From Candidatus Paracaedibacteraceae bacterium (GTDB taxonomy: Bacteria; Pseudomonadota; Alphaproteobacteria; Paracaedibacterales; Paracaedibacteraceae): DNA of 64,000 bases. This document shows positions 34,508-45,338 of this stretch, in pieces (positions within the stretch are counted from its first letter, which is position 1; every line of letters starts with the position of its first letter). The notes beneath the pieces are model-generated. The model ran no database searches and was not told the origin of the DNA. It saw only the letters and a list, made by a program, of their open reading frames with translations. The stretch covers positions 124,001-188,000 of the forward strand of contig JAHBYI010000003.1 in NCBI GenBank assembly GCA_019636035.1, in the 5' to 3' direction. Made by a program: the position numbers and the translations under genes.

Positions 34508-34554
34508 CTATTCTCCGCAATTATTGCGGAGAATAGCAACCGTATTCTCCGCAA
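34508..34554. repeat. perfect 14-bp inverted repeat plus a third half-copy
   Basis: CTATTCTCCGCAAT (34508-34521) and ATTGCGGAGAATAG (34523-34536) form a perfect inverted repeat around one base. TATTCTCCGCAA recurs directly at 34543-34554, 34 bases from the first arm. It is between the XRE operator sites and dnaE. No T run, so not a typical terminator. Bases 34555-34690 show nothing else besides the presumed dnaE promoter. Confidence 0.6.
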
Positions 34555-34690
34555 CAGTCGAGTTATCAGTTTCAGAGGATGAGGTGAGGCGTTCGAAAAC
34601 AGATCTTATGTTTTTCAGTATTTATCCTCACTCGTTCTTTTATTTTTGATACTGTAGTGGCATACTGGTGAAAAGTTAATCAGATCATAA

Positions 34691-37600
34691 ATGTCAATGC
34701 AACCAAGTTTTATTCACCTTCGGGTTCATAGTGCCTACTCTCTGGCCGAAGGGGCTGTTAGAGTCAAAGACTTGGTCAAACTCTGCCAAAAATTAAATAT
34801 GCCGGCTGTTGCCGTCACTGATAGTTGCAACTTATTTGGTGCATTGGAGTTCAGTGTTGCAGCAGCTGATTCCGGCGTTCAACCCATTACAGGTGCTGTT
34901 TTAAATATTGCCCAAGATTTACCAAAAGACCATGTCGGACTAATTCCGGAGCCTGATCAATTGGTCCTTCTCGTGCAAAACGAACAGGGTTATATGAATC
35001 TTATGCGCTTGATCAGTGATGCCTATACGCACAGCGCAACAGGGGTAACACCTCAAGTTTCAAAAACTCATTTACGCCACTATAGCGACGGTCTTATTGC
35101 TCTGACAGCTGGGACAAAAGGCATTGTTGCACGCCATTTAATCAAAGACGAACCCGATTTGGCACAGGCTGCTCTCTTAGAACTCAAAGACATATTCAAA
35201 GACCGACTTTATGTTGAAGTAATGCGTCATGGTATGGTTCATGAGCAAAAAATAGAATCTCAGCTCATTAATTTAGCTTATGATCACGCCATTCCCCTTG
35301 TTGCAACAAATGATGTTTTTTTCACAACGCCAGAGATTTACGAGGCGCATGATGCTTTGCTCTGTGTTGATGCCGGTGTTGTCATTGCAACAGATGATCG
35401 TCGCCGCCTAACTCCACAGCATTACTTTAAAACAGCAGAAGAGATGATTGAGCTCTTCTCTGACCTTCCGGAAGCTATTGAAAACACAGTTATTATTGCG
35501 CAACGCTGCTATTATCGCCCCCTGCCCCGCAAACCGATCCTCCCGCCTTTTGAATCACCATCCGGCCTTAGTGAGCCGGAGGAAATGCGCCTACAAGCCA
35601 AAGACGGATTAGAAAAACGCTTGCGTGAACAAGTCTATACACCAGAAATGAGTGAAGATGATCGCAAGACAATCCATGATCACTACTTTGAACGGCTCAA
35701 TTACGAAATCGGTATCATTGAACGGATGGGTTTCCCCGGTTACTTCTTGATTGTTGCTGATTTTATTAAATGGGCAAAAAGTCAAGGAATCCCCGTAGGC
35801 CCCGGTCGCGGATCGGGAGCCGGGTCGCTCGTTGCCTGGTCACTTACCATCACCGATATTGACCCCATCAGCTTTGGTTTGATCTTTGAACGTTTCTTAA
35901 ACCCGGAACGCGTTTCCATGCCGGACTTTGACGTGGACTTTTGTCAGGATCGCCGTGATGAAGTCATTTCCTATGTTCGCCAGAAATACGGCCACGATAA
36001 AGTCGCCCAGATTATTACCTTTGGAAAATTACAAGCCCGTATTGTCTTACGAGATGTTGGTCGCGTTTTGCAAATGCCTTATTCTCAGGTTGATCGTATT
36101 TCTAAGCTGGTGCCTAACAATCCGGCAAATCCGGTCTCCCTCAAGCAAGCACTTGAACTTGAACCCGCCTTGGAAGAAGCACGTCAAACAGATTCAACCG
36201 TTGAAAAACTCGTTGATATTGGCATGAAACTAGAAGGACTTTACCGTCACGCCTCAACCCATGCTGCGGGTGTCGTGATTGGCGATCGCCCCCTTTATGA
36301 GCTTGTTGCTCTCTATAAAGATGATCGATCAGAATTGCCTGCCACCCAATTCAATATGAAATTTGTTGAAATGGCCGGGCTCGTCAAGTTTGACTTTTTA
36401 GGATTAAAAACCTTAACTGTTATTCAAAAAGCCTGTGAAATGCTTGGCAACAAAGGCCTTGAGGTCAACATCACACACATCCCTCTTGATGATCGAAAAA
36501 CTTTTGATTTGTTGACTCGTGTTGAAACTGTCGGCGTGTTTCAGGTTGAAAGTGCGGGCATGAAAGACGTTCTTAAACGGATGAAACCTGACCGCTTAGA
36601 AGATCTTGTGGCGTTAGTTGCCTTGTATCGTCCGGGCCCCATGGATGACATTCCCCGTTATACAGCCTGTAAAAATGGCGAAGAAGAAATAACCTACCTT
36701 CACCCCGAACTACAAGCCATTCTTGAAGAAACTTACGGCGTTATGGTTTATCAAGAACAAGTCATGAAAATCGCTCAAGATTTGGGTGGTTATACCTTGG
36801 GAGCAGCGGATTTGTTGCGTCGTGCCATGGGTAAAAAGATCAAGGAAGAAATGGATGCCCAAAGTGCGCTCTTTGTCAAAGGAGCCACAGAACGGGGTAT
36901 CAATGAAGCTATTGCGCAGCAAATCTTTGATCAAATGGCAAAGTTCGCAGGCTATGGTTTTAACAAATCACACTCAGCACCCTATGCCCTTTTAACGTAT
37001 CAAACAGGTTATTTAAAAGCTAATCATCCGCTGGAATTTTTTGCAGCATCAATGACCTATGAACTACAGAACACAGACAAACTGAATATCTTCCGCCAAG
37101 ATATGATGCGTGCTCATCACCCGTTGCTCTGCCCCGATGTTAATAAATCCATGGTTACTTTTGCCGTTGAGGGAGACGGCGTTCGTTATGCTCTGGCTGC
37201 AATTAAAAACGTTGGTGAAGCAGGCATGGAATCGCTCATTGCAGAACGTCATGCACGGGGATCATTCAAGGATATTCACGACTTTGCCAACCGCATTGAT
37301 CCGAAAGGATTAAATAAACGCCAACTGGAAAATTTAATCGCAGCAGGTGCCTTTGACAGTCTATATAGTAATCGAGGTGAACTCTATCTCAATGCCGAAG
37401 AAATCTTAAAAACAGCGCAATTGTGCCAGAATGAAAAAACAAGCCAGCAAGCATCCCTATTCGGAACCGTTGAAAATACGATCATCCCCGTCAATATTCG
37501 AAAATCCATGGATTTTGATCCTCTTGAGAAATTGCAAAAAGAATTTGAAGCCCTTGGGTTCTTTATGTCAGCTCATCCCTTGGATGTTTACGGAGATAGT

Positions 37601-38134
37601 CTGGCACGACTGGGCATTATCAAGAGCGTCGATCTTTCAAACCAATCCGACGGCAATACGGTTAAACTAGCCGGCGTGGTCACTGTCAAGCAAGAGCGCA
37701 CCTCAAAAACAGGGCAAAAATTTGCCTTTATTCAGCTATCAGACGCATCGGGTGTCTATGAGATCGCTGTCTTTTCAGAAGTTTTTTCCCGTAGCCGAGA
37801 TTTCTTGAATCCGGGGACAGCAATCCATATCACGGGCATCATTCGTTTTGATGGCGATGATTTTAGGATAACAGCCCAGGGAATTGAACCCCTGGAAAAA
37901 ATGACACAAGGCACCTCACAAGCCATTACAATCCACGTTGATAACCGTATAAAAATCCCCGTTTTGGCTTCAACCTTGAAAATGATCCCAGAAGGATCAA
38001 CTAAACTCCTTGTCAAATTTGTCCAAGACGCCCAAATATCCGTGAAACTAGCCGGTTTTTCTGGTATTTCCATGACTGCCGAAGCACGATCAAAATTACT
38101 CGGCATCGAAGGCGTCAGAAAAATCGAGGGATGA
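34691..38134 (+). CDS. dnaE: DNA polymerase III alpha subunit
   Basis: The replicative polymerase, 1147 residues. The N-terminal PHP domain opens with FIHLRVHSAYSLAEGAV; the C-family polymerase core has GRGSGAGSLVAW and the catalytic aspartates in MPDFDVDFCQDRRDEV (about residues 411-426); later motifs include YQEQVMKIAQDLGGY and the helix-hairpin-helix region. The C-terminal OB domain (VKLAGVVTVKQERTSKTG) and tau-binding tail are present. Complete DnaE1-type length. The ATG at 34691 is used; MSMQPSFIHLR fits the usual start. Confidence 0.97.
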   Translation: MSMQPSFIHLRVHSAYSLAEGAVRVKDLVKLCQKLNMPAVAVTDSCNLFGALEFSVAAADSGVQPITGAVLNIAQDLPKDHVGLIPEPDQLVLLVQNEQGYMNLMRLISDAYTHSATGVTPQVSKTHLRHYSDGLIALTAGTKGIVARHLIKDEPDLAQAALLELKDIFKDRLYVEVMRHGMVHEQKIESQLINLAYDHAIPLVATNDVFFTTPEIYEAHDALLCVDAGVVIATDDRRRLTPQHYFKTAEEMIELFSDLPEAIENTVIIAQRCYYRPLPRKPILPPFESPSGLSEPEEMRLQAKDGLEKRLREQVYTPEMSEDDRKTIHDHYFERLNYEIGIIERMGFPGYFLIVADFIKWAKSQGIPVGPGRGSGAGSLVAWSLTITDIDPISFGLIFERFLNPERVSMPDFDVDFCQDRRDEVISYVRQKYGHDKVAQIITFGKLQARIVLRDVGRVLQMPYSQVDRISKLVPNNPANPVSLKQALELEPALEEARQTDSTVEKLVDIGMKLEGLYRHASTHAAGVVIGDRPLYELVALYKDDRSELPATQFNMKFVEMAGLVKFDFLGLKTLTVIQKACEMLGNKGLEVNITHIPLDDRKTFDLLTRVETVGVFQVESAGMKDVLKRMKPDRLEDLVALVALYRPGPMDDIPRYTACKNGEEEITYLHPELQAILEETYGVMVYQEQVMKIAQDLGGYTLGAADLLRRAMGKKIKEEMDAQSALFVKGATERGINEAIAQQIFDQMAKFAGYGFNKSHSAPYALLTYQTGYLKANHPLEFFAASMTYELQNTDKLNIFRQDMMRAHHPLLCPDVNKSMVTFAVEGDGVRYALAAIKNVGEAGMESLIAERHARGSFKDIHDFANRIDPKGLNKRQLENLIAAGAFDSLYSNRGELYLNAEEILKTAQLCQNEKTSQQASLFGTVENTIIPVNIRKSMDFDPLEKLQKEFEALGFFMSAHPLDVYGDSLARLGIIKSVDLSNQSDGNTVKLAGVVTVKQERTSKTGQKFAFIQLSDASGVYEIAVFSEVFSRSRDFLNPGTAIHITGIIRFDGDDFRITAQGIEPLEKMTQGTSQAITIHVDNRIKIPVLASTLKMIPEGSTKLLVKFVQDAQISVKLAGFSGISMTAEARSKLLGIEGVRKIEG

Positions 38135-38145
38135 ACAAGAAATCA

Positions 38146-39054
38146 TCACTCCCGTGGGAAAATCTGATCACGATAACGATCAGCTTGCTCTTGATCTTTT
38201 GTTAGTCCATACACCGTAAAATGACGAAAAATTGTGGAAACAAGATTTTGATTGTCAGCAGGATTATCAAGGATCAATCCCAAATGCTGACGACGGAGAT
38301 CAAGAAAGTACTTATATTTTTTTGCTTCAGCCGGTGGAATATTGTGTTTAGTTTTTAAGAATTGCTCGAACATTTGAGGCAATGTTAGGTCATCAACGTG
38401 ACCAACGCTCGCCTTGCAGAAATCACTGATAATCTGCCGCCAACGGAAAAACTCTCCGATTAGCCGAACTGTTTCGTCTTGATCTTGTTGCTTGACCTGA
38501 TATTTTGCTCCACTAATCAACATTTGAAGAATAAGATCATCAATCTCAGTCCAAGCACTATTATACTCATCTTTCTTTAACGGGGCACGATAACTTGTGA
38601 TTTTCAAATTATCATAATCAACATACTTGTCGAGAAAAGAACGAATCAACAGCACACCATCAAGAGCAGACAATCCGGACTTGACCAAATCTAATGTTCC
38701 AATCTGAATCGGTTTAGACAATGTTTGATTCCCGAGGTACAGAACCAGATCTGTAGGCGTTTGTTCAATCGATGGAAATCCCCAGATAATCCAATCCGGC
38801 ATATGGATCCCTCGCTTTGTTTTTCCACCGTGTGATTCTACTTGAAAAGCACGTTTCATACGCTCAACATACCGAGGAATATCATGGGAATAAACGTGAT
38901 ACTGTTTTTCTAAGTGTGCATCCGATACGATCAAAGGTGCCAATCCTTCTGCATCATGATGAAGGGGGATTAATCCCTCTTGGCCAATGAGTCCCAGATT
39001 TGTATCTTGACAAAAGGCAGATCCAATTAATAATAGTTTACCAATATGAAGCAT
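38146..39054 (-). CDS. unrecognised secreted protein
   Basis: A 302-residue protein starting at 39054 with a short signal-like N-terminus (LHIGKLLLIGSAFCQD; the Cys is not in a standard lipobox). The mature chain is mostly helical and charged with many aromatic residues; it holds no motif I recognise. It is a lone minus-strand gene, convergent with dnaE after 11 bases and divergent from erpA. Upstream (39055-39187) is AT-rich. Confidence 0.6.
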   Translation of the reverse strand: MLHIGKLLLIGSAFCQDTNLGLIGQEGLIPLHHDAEGLAPLIVSDAHLEKQYHVYSHDIPRYVERMKRAFQVESHGGKTKRGIHMPDWIIWGFPSIEQTPTDLVLYLGNQTLSKPIQIGTLDLVKSGLSALDGVLLIRSFLDKYVDYDNLKITSYRAPLKKDEYNSAWTEIDDLILQMLISGAKYQVKQQDQDETVRLIGEFFRWRQIISDFCKASVGHVDDLTLPQMFEQFLKTKHNIPPAEAKKYKYFLDLRRQHLGLILDNPADNQNLVSTIFRHFTVYGLTKDQEQADRYRDQIFPRE

Positions 39055-39244
39055 TCCACTTCTCCATTAATACACTATATTTTTAGTATACATTTTATTG
39101 TAAATAATATTGATTTATTTTTTATTAACAACCTAGGGTTTATTTATGAATAGCGAAGTATGAAATGATTCTAAAACAAGCATTTCCTTGCAAAATAATA
39201 CAAATGCGCTATACATTATAATGAAAAGAACACACGAGGATATG

Positions 39245-39577
39245 ATGACCGATAATTTTGCAATTACGGATAATGCCGCAAAACGCATTAGCTACCTTGT
39301 CAATCAAGGACAAGTTCACGGTGGAAATTTAAGGATTTCTGTTGCTGGTGGCGGTTGTTCAGGTTTTCAATATTCTTTCTTATTCGATGACACCGTCTTG
39401 GCCGAAGATAAAGTTTTTGAACACAACGGAGCTAAGGTCGTTATTGACGATATTTCGCTCGGACTCCTTGCAGGGTCAGTCTTGGATTACGTCGAAGACA
39501 TGGTTGCGTCAACCTTTGTCATTAAGAATCCCAATGCCGCTTCGTCCTGTGGATGCGGTAACTCTTTTTCAGTTTAG
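39245..39577 (+). CDS. erpA: iron-sulfur cluster insertion protein ErpA (A-type carrier)
   Basis: An A-type carrier that passes Fe-S clusters to targets. The conserved cysteines are in GGGCSGFQY (about residue 35) and the C-terminal SSCGCGNSFSV. The start is placed at the second of two adjacent ATGs (39242, 39245), since GAGGA at 39236-39240 is best spaced for it; 110 residues then match the family. A longer reading from 39188 is unlikely. ErpA rather than IscA is inferred from isolation from the isc genes. The 3' end overlaps the convergent mce gene by nine bases. Confidence 0.88.
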   Translation: MTDNFAITDNAAKRISYLVNQGQVHGGNLRISVAGGGCSGFQYSFLFDDTVLAEDKVFEHNGAKVVIDDISLGLLAGSVLDYVEDMVASTFVIKNPNAASSCGCGNSFSV

Positions 39578-39970
39578 AGCTTCAAGCTCAACTAAACATC
39601 CAAGACAATCTTTTGGATGAAGGAAGATTACAGGCTTGCCGTGGGCACCGATTTTTGGCTCCCCCAATAGGCGAATCCCTTTTTCCTGTAAAACGTGAGA
39701 GGCGGCTGTCACATCGTCAACCTCAAGGCAAAAATGATGGATACCGCCGGACGGATTTTTCTCAAGGAATTTAGCAATCGGAGACGCTTCACCCAAGGGG
39801 TACAGCAACTCAAGCTTTGTATTCCCCAGGTCAACAAAGGCCGTTGTCACACCATGTTCAGGCAAGTCTTCGGCCTCTAAAACATGCCCGCCCATAACAT
39901 CGCGATAAAATCGGACAGCCTGATCTAGATCAGGCACAGCAATCGCAATATGGTTTAGTCGTCCAATCAT
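39569..39970 (-). CDS. mce: methylmalonyl-CoA epimerase
   Basis: A glyoxalase/VOC-fold enzyme of 133 residues that interconverts the methylmalonyl-CoA epimers on the propionyl-CoA to succinyl-CoA path. Metal ligands are in LNHIAIAVPDLDQA (His near 7), GGIHHFCLEVDD (His near 80) and LVELEAL (Glu near 129). The sequence IGRLNHIAIAVPDL is typical for bacterial Mce. It overlaps folB by four bases, so eno, the SDR gene, folB and mce form one transcript. The mutase itself is not in the window. Confidence 0.9.
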   Translation of the reverse strand: MIGRLNHIAIAVPDLDQAVRFYRDVMGGHVLEAEDLPEHGVTTAFVDLGNTKLELLYPLGEASPIAKFLEKNPSGGIHHFCLEVDDVTAASHVLQEKGIRLLGEPKIGAHGKPVIFLHPKDCLGCLVELEALN

Positions 39971-40383
39971 TCGCCTCTCTCACGTTCGATCTCAATCCCA
40001 ACGCTTGTTGCATTCGAATACACATCCAGTTTTTCAACGCGACACCAGACAGTTTTAATCCGAGAATCAGCAAAACACAGCGTGGCAATTTCTTCAGCTA
40101 ACGTTTCAACTAAATGAATATGACGGCTTTGAGCCAGAACCGTTATCGACTTAATTAACTGATCATAGCAAACAAACTGCCCATGATAGTTTTGATCATC
40201 CGGAACAGGCATGGAAACTTGGCACCGCAAATTCAGGCGCACAGTCTGACGTGCCAATGCTTCATCCGGATTAATACCAATATAGGTTTGGAAAACAACA
40301 TTGTTAATAACAATCGTCCACTTTTTATCTGCCTTAGGTACACTGCGAATCTCTGGAAATGCAATCATATTCATTTTAATCAT
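39967..40383 (-). CDS. folB: dihydroneopterin aldolase FolB
   Basis: FolB cleaves dihydroneopterin in folate synthesis. The 138-residue protein has IVINNVVFQTYIGINPDEALARQ (tunnel-fold start), VCYDQLIKSI, HLVETLAEEIA with the conserved Glu, and VWCRVEKLDVY near the C-terminus. It overlaps the SDR gene by eight bases and mce by four. The first 20 residues precede the usual start and may be trimmed (alternative starts at Met4 or Met6). Confidence 0.85.
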   Translation of the reverse strand: MIKMNMIAFPEIRSVPKADKKWTIVINNVVFQTYIGINPDEALARQTVRLNLRCQVSMPVPDDQNYHGQFVCYDQLIKSITVLAQSRHIHLVETLAEEIATLCFADSRIKTVWCRVEKLDVYSNATSVGIEIERERGE

Positions 40384-41122
40384 ACCTCACCGATTTACTG
40401 GGTGGCATCGACCACCCCAAGTGTTGCCCCCCGTCCACAGCAATAATTTGTCCTGTCACAGACGGAGATTTCCATAAATAATCAACGGTTTCGGCTATTT
40501 CTTTCGGCGATATTTGCCGCCCCAGTGGCAACTCTTCACATTGTTGCTCAAATTGCTGATCCGTTTGTCTATCATTCTTTAATGTTGGTCCCGGTCCAAT
40601 GCCATTGATTCGGATATCCGGCGCCAAGGCCAAAGCCAAGGATTGGGTTGCTCCCCATAAAGCATACTTGCTTATGCTATAACTAAGATAATGGGGCGTC
40701 AAGTTCAGAACCCGCTGATCCAAAATATTAACAACTAACCCCTGCCGACATAGGCGTGAAAATTCTTGAATCAACAGAATTGGTGCCCGCAAATTAGGTT
40801 CCACATGGTGATCCCATGATTGGCGATCCATGGTTTTAATTGAATCATAAGCAAAAGTAGAGGCATTATTCACCAGAACATCAATGCGTTGTGCTTGGTC
40901 AATCCCACGTTGAATCAATGCCTGAACATGCACTTCATCACCAAGATCAGCTTGGACAAGCCAACATTTTTGCCCTAATGCCGCAACGTCTTGCCGTAAC
41001 GCCTCTGCCTGATCTAAAGACGTGTGATAATGCGCAATAATATCCCACCCTTGAGCAGCAAAATGCAAACAAATCTCACGACCAATACGTTTTGCTGCAC
41101 CTGTTACAAGGATGACCGGCAT
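40376..41122 (-). CDS. short-chain dehydrogenase, FolM/pteridine-reductase-like
   Basis: A 248-residue SDR. The cofactor motif is TGAAKRIGREI (about residues 7-17), NNAST follows near 86, and the catalytic YSISKYAL (about 147-154). VVNILDQRVLNLTPHYLSY is close in style to pteridine reductases and FolM, which reduce dihydrofolate or dihydromonapterin. The overlap with folB supports a pterin role, which is inference. It starts four bases after the eno stop. Confidence 0.78.
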   Translation of the reverse strand: MPVILVTGAAKRIGREICLHFAAQGWDIIAHYHTSLDQAEALRQDVAALGQKCWLVQADLGDEVHVQALIQRGIDQAQRIDVLVNNASTFAYDSIKTMDRQSWDHHVEPNLRAPILLIQEFSRLCRQGLVVNILDQRVLNLTPHYLSYSISKYALWGATQSLALALAPDIRINGIGPGPTLKNDRQTDQQFEQQCEELPLGRQISPKEIAETVDYLWKSPSVTGQIIAVDGGQHLGWSMPPSKSVRYD

Positions 41123-41125
41123 CTT

Positions 41126-42406
<1,281 letters not shown>

Positions 42407-42480
42407 TTATACAACCACCTTAGCTGAAGATACCAAATTATGACAAGTGGATTTGAGGCAATACACAAGACTAATAAATT

Positions 42481-43536
42481 TTACCCCTTGAGCACCAAAT
42501 CTGCTAGTTTCTTAGCAGCATCAGACACAGCGAATTTCTTAATTTCATGGGCACGTTGGTGACGGTACGTCGGATCTTGAATCAACCTTTGCATTATCTC
42601 AGCAAGTTTTTCCGGGGACAATTCTTTTTCTTCAATCATTTCGGCAGCACCAGCATCAACCATGGGTTTTACATTCCAATATTGATGATTATCCATGGCA
42701 ATCCTAAGGGGGATAAAAATTGCAGCACGACCAACCATGGCAATTTCAGTAACCGTCATCGCCCCAGCGCGACAAATGATTATATCTGCCTCTGACATTT
42801 TTTGAGGCATATCAGGAAAAAAAGGCTGAAGCATGTCAACGTGACACCCCGTACCAGCATAGGCTCGACGCACATCATCAACAATTTCAGCACGTGCCTG
42901 ATGGGAAATATGCAACGTTTCTTGGCTTTCCTTGGGCAAAAGAGCGATCGCTTTTGGGACAACTCGCCCGAACAGATCTGCTCCTTGACTGCCCCCGAAA
43001 ACAAATATATTAAGGCTCAGTTTATCAGTTACCGATTCTGGCAGATTTAAAAACATCTCACGCACAGGATTCCCGACAAACACAGCTGCGTCAGAGGCTC
43101 CCTTCGTAATCGGCATTCCCAAAGCAATCCCTTGGGCAATCCTAGCCATAAATCCATTAACACGCCCAAGCACGGCATTTTGCTCATGGATAAAAACAGG
43201 AACACCAGCTAACCAAGCTCCTAAAACCACGGGGGCGGATGTATACCCCCCAAAACCAACCACGCAATCAGGCTTTGATTTCCTAAAGGTCAACATTAAG
43301 TTGAGACCATGCCCAACAACAGAAATCAACTGCTTAATTTTGCCAATTATCCCCACAGACTTCGGAATTGATAGGATCCGCACATGGTCAAACTGAGAAC
43401 TATCCTGATAGGATGACCCCCGTTGATCTGTGATAAGGTCAACCCGATGCCCTCGCTTTTTCAGTTCTGCAGCAAGGCTAATGGCTGGAAAAACATGCCC
43501 ACCCGTTCCACCTGTGGAAAGAATAATATGCGTCAT
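42481..43536 (-). CDS. murG: UDP-GlcNAc--undecaprenyl-PP-MurNAc-pentapeptide GlcNAc transferase MurG
   Basis: MurG adds GlcNAc to lipid I, making lipid II at the cytoplasmic membrane face. The 351-residue protein has the N-terminal STGGTGGHVFPAISLAAEL, GFGGYTSAPVVLGAWL, HEQNAVLGRVN, VFGGSQGADLF, and the donor-binding IICRAGAMTVTEIAMVGRAAIFIPL. Its start overlaps the ftsW stop by four bases. This ftsW-murG pair is a fragment of the dcw cluster separated from murF-mraY. Confidence 0.95.
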   Translation of the reverse strand: MTHIILSTGGTGGHVFPAISLAAELKKRGHRVDLITDQRGSSYQDSSQFDHVRILSIPKSVGIIGKIKQLISVVGHGLNLMLTFRKSKPDCVVGFGGYTSAPVVLGAWLAGVPVFIHEQNAVLGRVNGFMARIAQGIALGMPITKGASDAAVFVGNPVREMFLNLPESVTDKLSLNIFVFGGSQGADLFGRVVPKAIALLPKESQETLHISHQARAEIVDDVRRAYAGTGCHVDMLQPFFPDMPQKMSEADIIICRAGAMTVTEIAMVGRAAIFIPLRIAMDNHQYWNVKPMVDAGAAEMIEEKELSPEKLAEIMQRLIQDPTYRHQRAHEIKKFAVSDAAKKLADLVLKG

Positions 43537-44675
43537 AGATGATCAATAACGCCGTAGCGTTTCCGTGTTAACGATAAAACAATCCCCATTCCTAATCCCA
43601 GTGCCAGCATCGACGATCCGCCATAACTGACAAAGGGCATCGTCATCCCTTTTGTCGGGATAATATGCAAGGTTGAAGCCATATTAACGAGGGACTGCAT
43701 GCCAAATTGAAAAGCGATACCCGATGTGGCGAGGATCACAAACAAGCTATTTTCATTGACGACCCGTAAATAGGAACGAATCACAACAAAACCAAACAAA
43801 GCAACAATCAACAGGCAAACAAAAACCCCAAATTCTTCGCCAGCCACAGCAAAAACAAAGTCAGCATGGGCATCAGGAATATGTTTTTTAACAACACCTT
43901 CACCAGGGCCACGCCCAAAGAATCCGCCATTTTTAAAGGCCTCTAAGGATTGTGTTATTTGATATAAGTCATGTTTCGGATCCCCCGAAGAAGGGTCTAA
44001 GAACTGGTCAACGCGACGCGTCACATGGGGTAAAAGGAAATAAGCCCCCAAAGCACCGACAATCCCTGTCCCGACAACCAGAGCCATCCAAAACAAGGGA
44101 ATCCCGGCCACAAAGAGTTGGCACCCCCATGTTGCAACAGTGACAATTGTCATACCAAAATCCGGCTGCAAGATCAGCAAAAAGACATAGAGGCATAGAA
44201 ACAAAAAAGACATAGAAATCCCGGGAAATGTCGGATTCCTTAGTTTCTCTGACATCATCCACGCACTAATCACAGCCAAAACAGGCTTAACAAATTCCGA
44301 CGCTTGAAGAGAAAACCCACCCAAATTAATCCAACGTTTCGCCCCTTTAACCTCAGTCCCTGTTAGAACTGTCGCAACCATTAAAGCCAGACCAATAAAG
44401 TAGACAACAACAGCCAAACGTCGAATATGACGTGGCATCAACAAGGATGAACCAATTAAAACAGCCAAGGCCGGGAGAATCATCAACATGTGACGCTTAA
44501 CAAAGAAGAATCCGCCAATCCCAAGGCGATCAGCAACGGGTGGGCTTGCTGCAAAACTCAAAAGAACCCCCGTGACCATAATCATCAGGATCACACCAAA
44601 GCTCCAGCGATCAACTGTCCACCACCAACGCCCAAGAATGCTATTATCGCGACGTGAAAATGTGTGTTTAAACAT
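43533..44675 (-). CDS. ftsW: SEDS glycosyltransferase FtsW
   Basis: FtsW polymerises lipid II at the septum. The 380-residue, ten-helix protein has GAKRWINLGGFSLQASEFVK, LQPDFGMTIVTVATW, GPGEGVVKKHIPDAHADFVF, EEFGVF and MPFVSYGGSSMLALGLGMG. GAKRWINLGGFSLQ and location next to murG identify it as FtsW and not RodA (22721-23824). Note QASE where most have QPSE. Confidence 0.94.
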   Translation of the reverse strand: MFKHTFSRRDNSILGRWWWTVDRWSFGVILMIMVTGVLLSFAASPPVADRLGIGGFFFVKRHMLMILPALAVLIGSSLLMPRHIRRLAVVVYFIGLALMVATVLTGTEVKGAKRWINLGGFSLQASEFVKPVLAVISAWMMSEKLRNPTFPGISMSFLFLCLYVFLLILQPDFGMTIVTVATWGCQLFVAGIPLFWMALVVGTGIVGALGAYFLLPHVTRRVDQFLDPSSGDPKHDLYQITQSLEAFKNGGFFGRGPGEGVVKKHIPDAHADFVFAVAGEEFGVFVCLLIVALFGFVVIRSYLRVVNENSLFVILATSGIAFQFGMQSLVNMASTLHIIPTKGMTMPFVSYGGSSMLALGLGMGIVLSLTRKRYGVIDHL

Positions 44676-44700
44676 GCCCCTCCCCCATTATTACCGGGTA

Positions 44701-45213
44701 TTACAGCCCCATTTGCGCAGCAATAATTGCGTTACGTGCCAATGCGTCAGCATGTTCATTCTGAGGATGCCCTGCATGCCCCTTGACCCAATGCCATGTG
44801 ATATCATGATGAGTCAAAATTTCGTCCAATGCCAACCATAGGTCTTGATTCTTAACAGGCTTTTTATTCGCCGTCTTCCAGCCATTCTTCTTCCAACCAA
44901 TCATCCACTGCGTAACCCCATCCTTTAGATACATACTGTCGGTATAGAGATTAACTTGGCAACGGATCGGCAAAGCCTTAAGAGCAAACAACGCTGCGGA
45001 CATTTCCATACGATTATTTGTTGTCTGAGGCTCACCGGCACTTAATTCAGACTCAGCCGCCTGAAATTCAACAACAGCCCCCCAACCACCAGGACCAGGG
45101 TTACCACTACAAGCACCATCCGTATAAATGTCCACGACAGGCAGTATATTAGATTTATAGTTTGAAAGAAGATCAAGAGCGTCAACAGGTTTTGTCATCA
45201 AGGCAGAATTCAT
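44701..45213 (-). CDS. rnhA: ribonuclease HI
   Basis: RNase HI cuts RNA in RNA-DNA hybrids. The active-site residues are all present: Asp in [16 protein letters not shown], Glu in [10 protein letters not shown], Asp in [11 protein letters not shown], and the final Asp in HADALARNA. The 170-residue protein has about 20 more N-terminal residues than E. coli; a start at Met6 (45196-45198) is also possible. It is near but not overlapping ftsW. Confidence 0.94.
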   Translation of the reverse strand: MNSALMTKPVDALDLLSNYKSNILPVVDIYTDGACSGNPGPGGWGAVVEFQAAESELSAGEPQTTNNRMEMSAALFALKALPIRCQVNLYTDSMYLKDGVTQWMIGWKKNGWKTANKKPVKNQDLWLALDEILTHHDITWHWVKGHAGHPQNEHADALARNAIIAAQMGL

Positions 45214-45338
45214 TGGTTAAATATAATATTAGATTCTTTTATTCAGGATGCCTTGAAACAACCCTGACGTCAAGAATTGCCATCTACAAACAAGAAAAAA
45301 AGAAAGCCCCATCATCCCTGAGCAGAAGAACCTCAATC

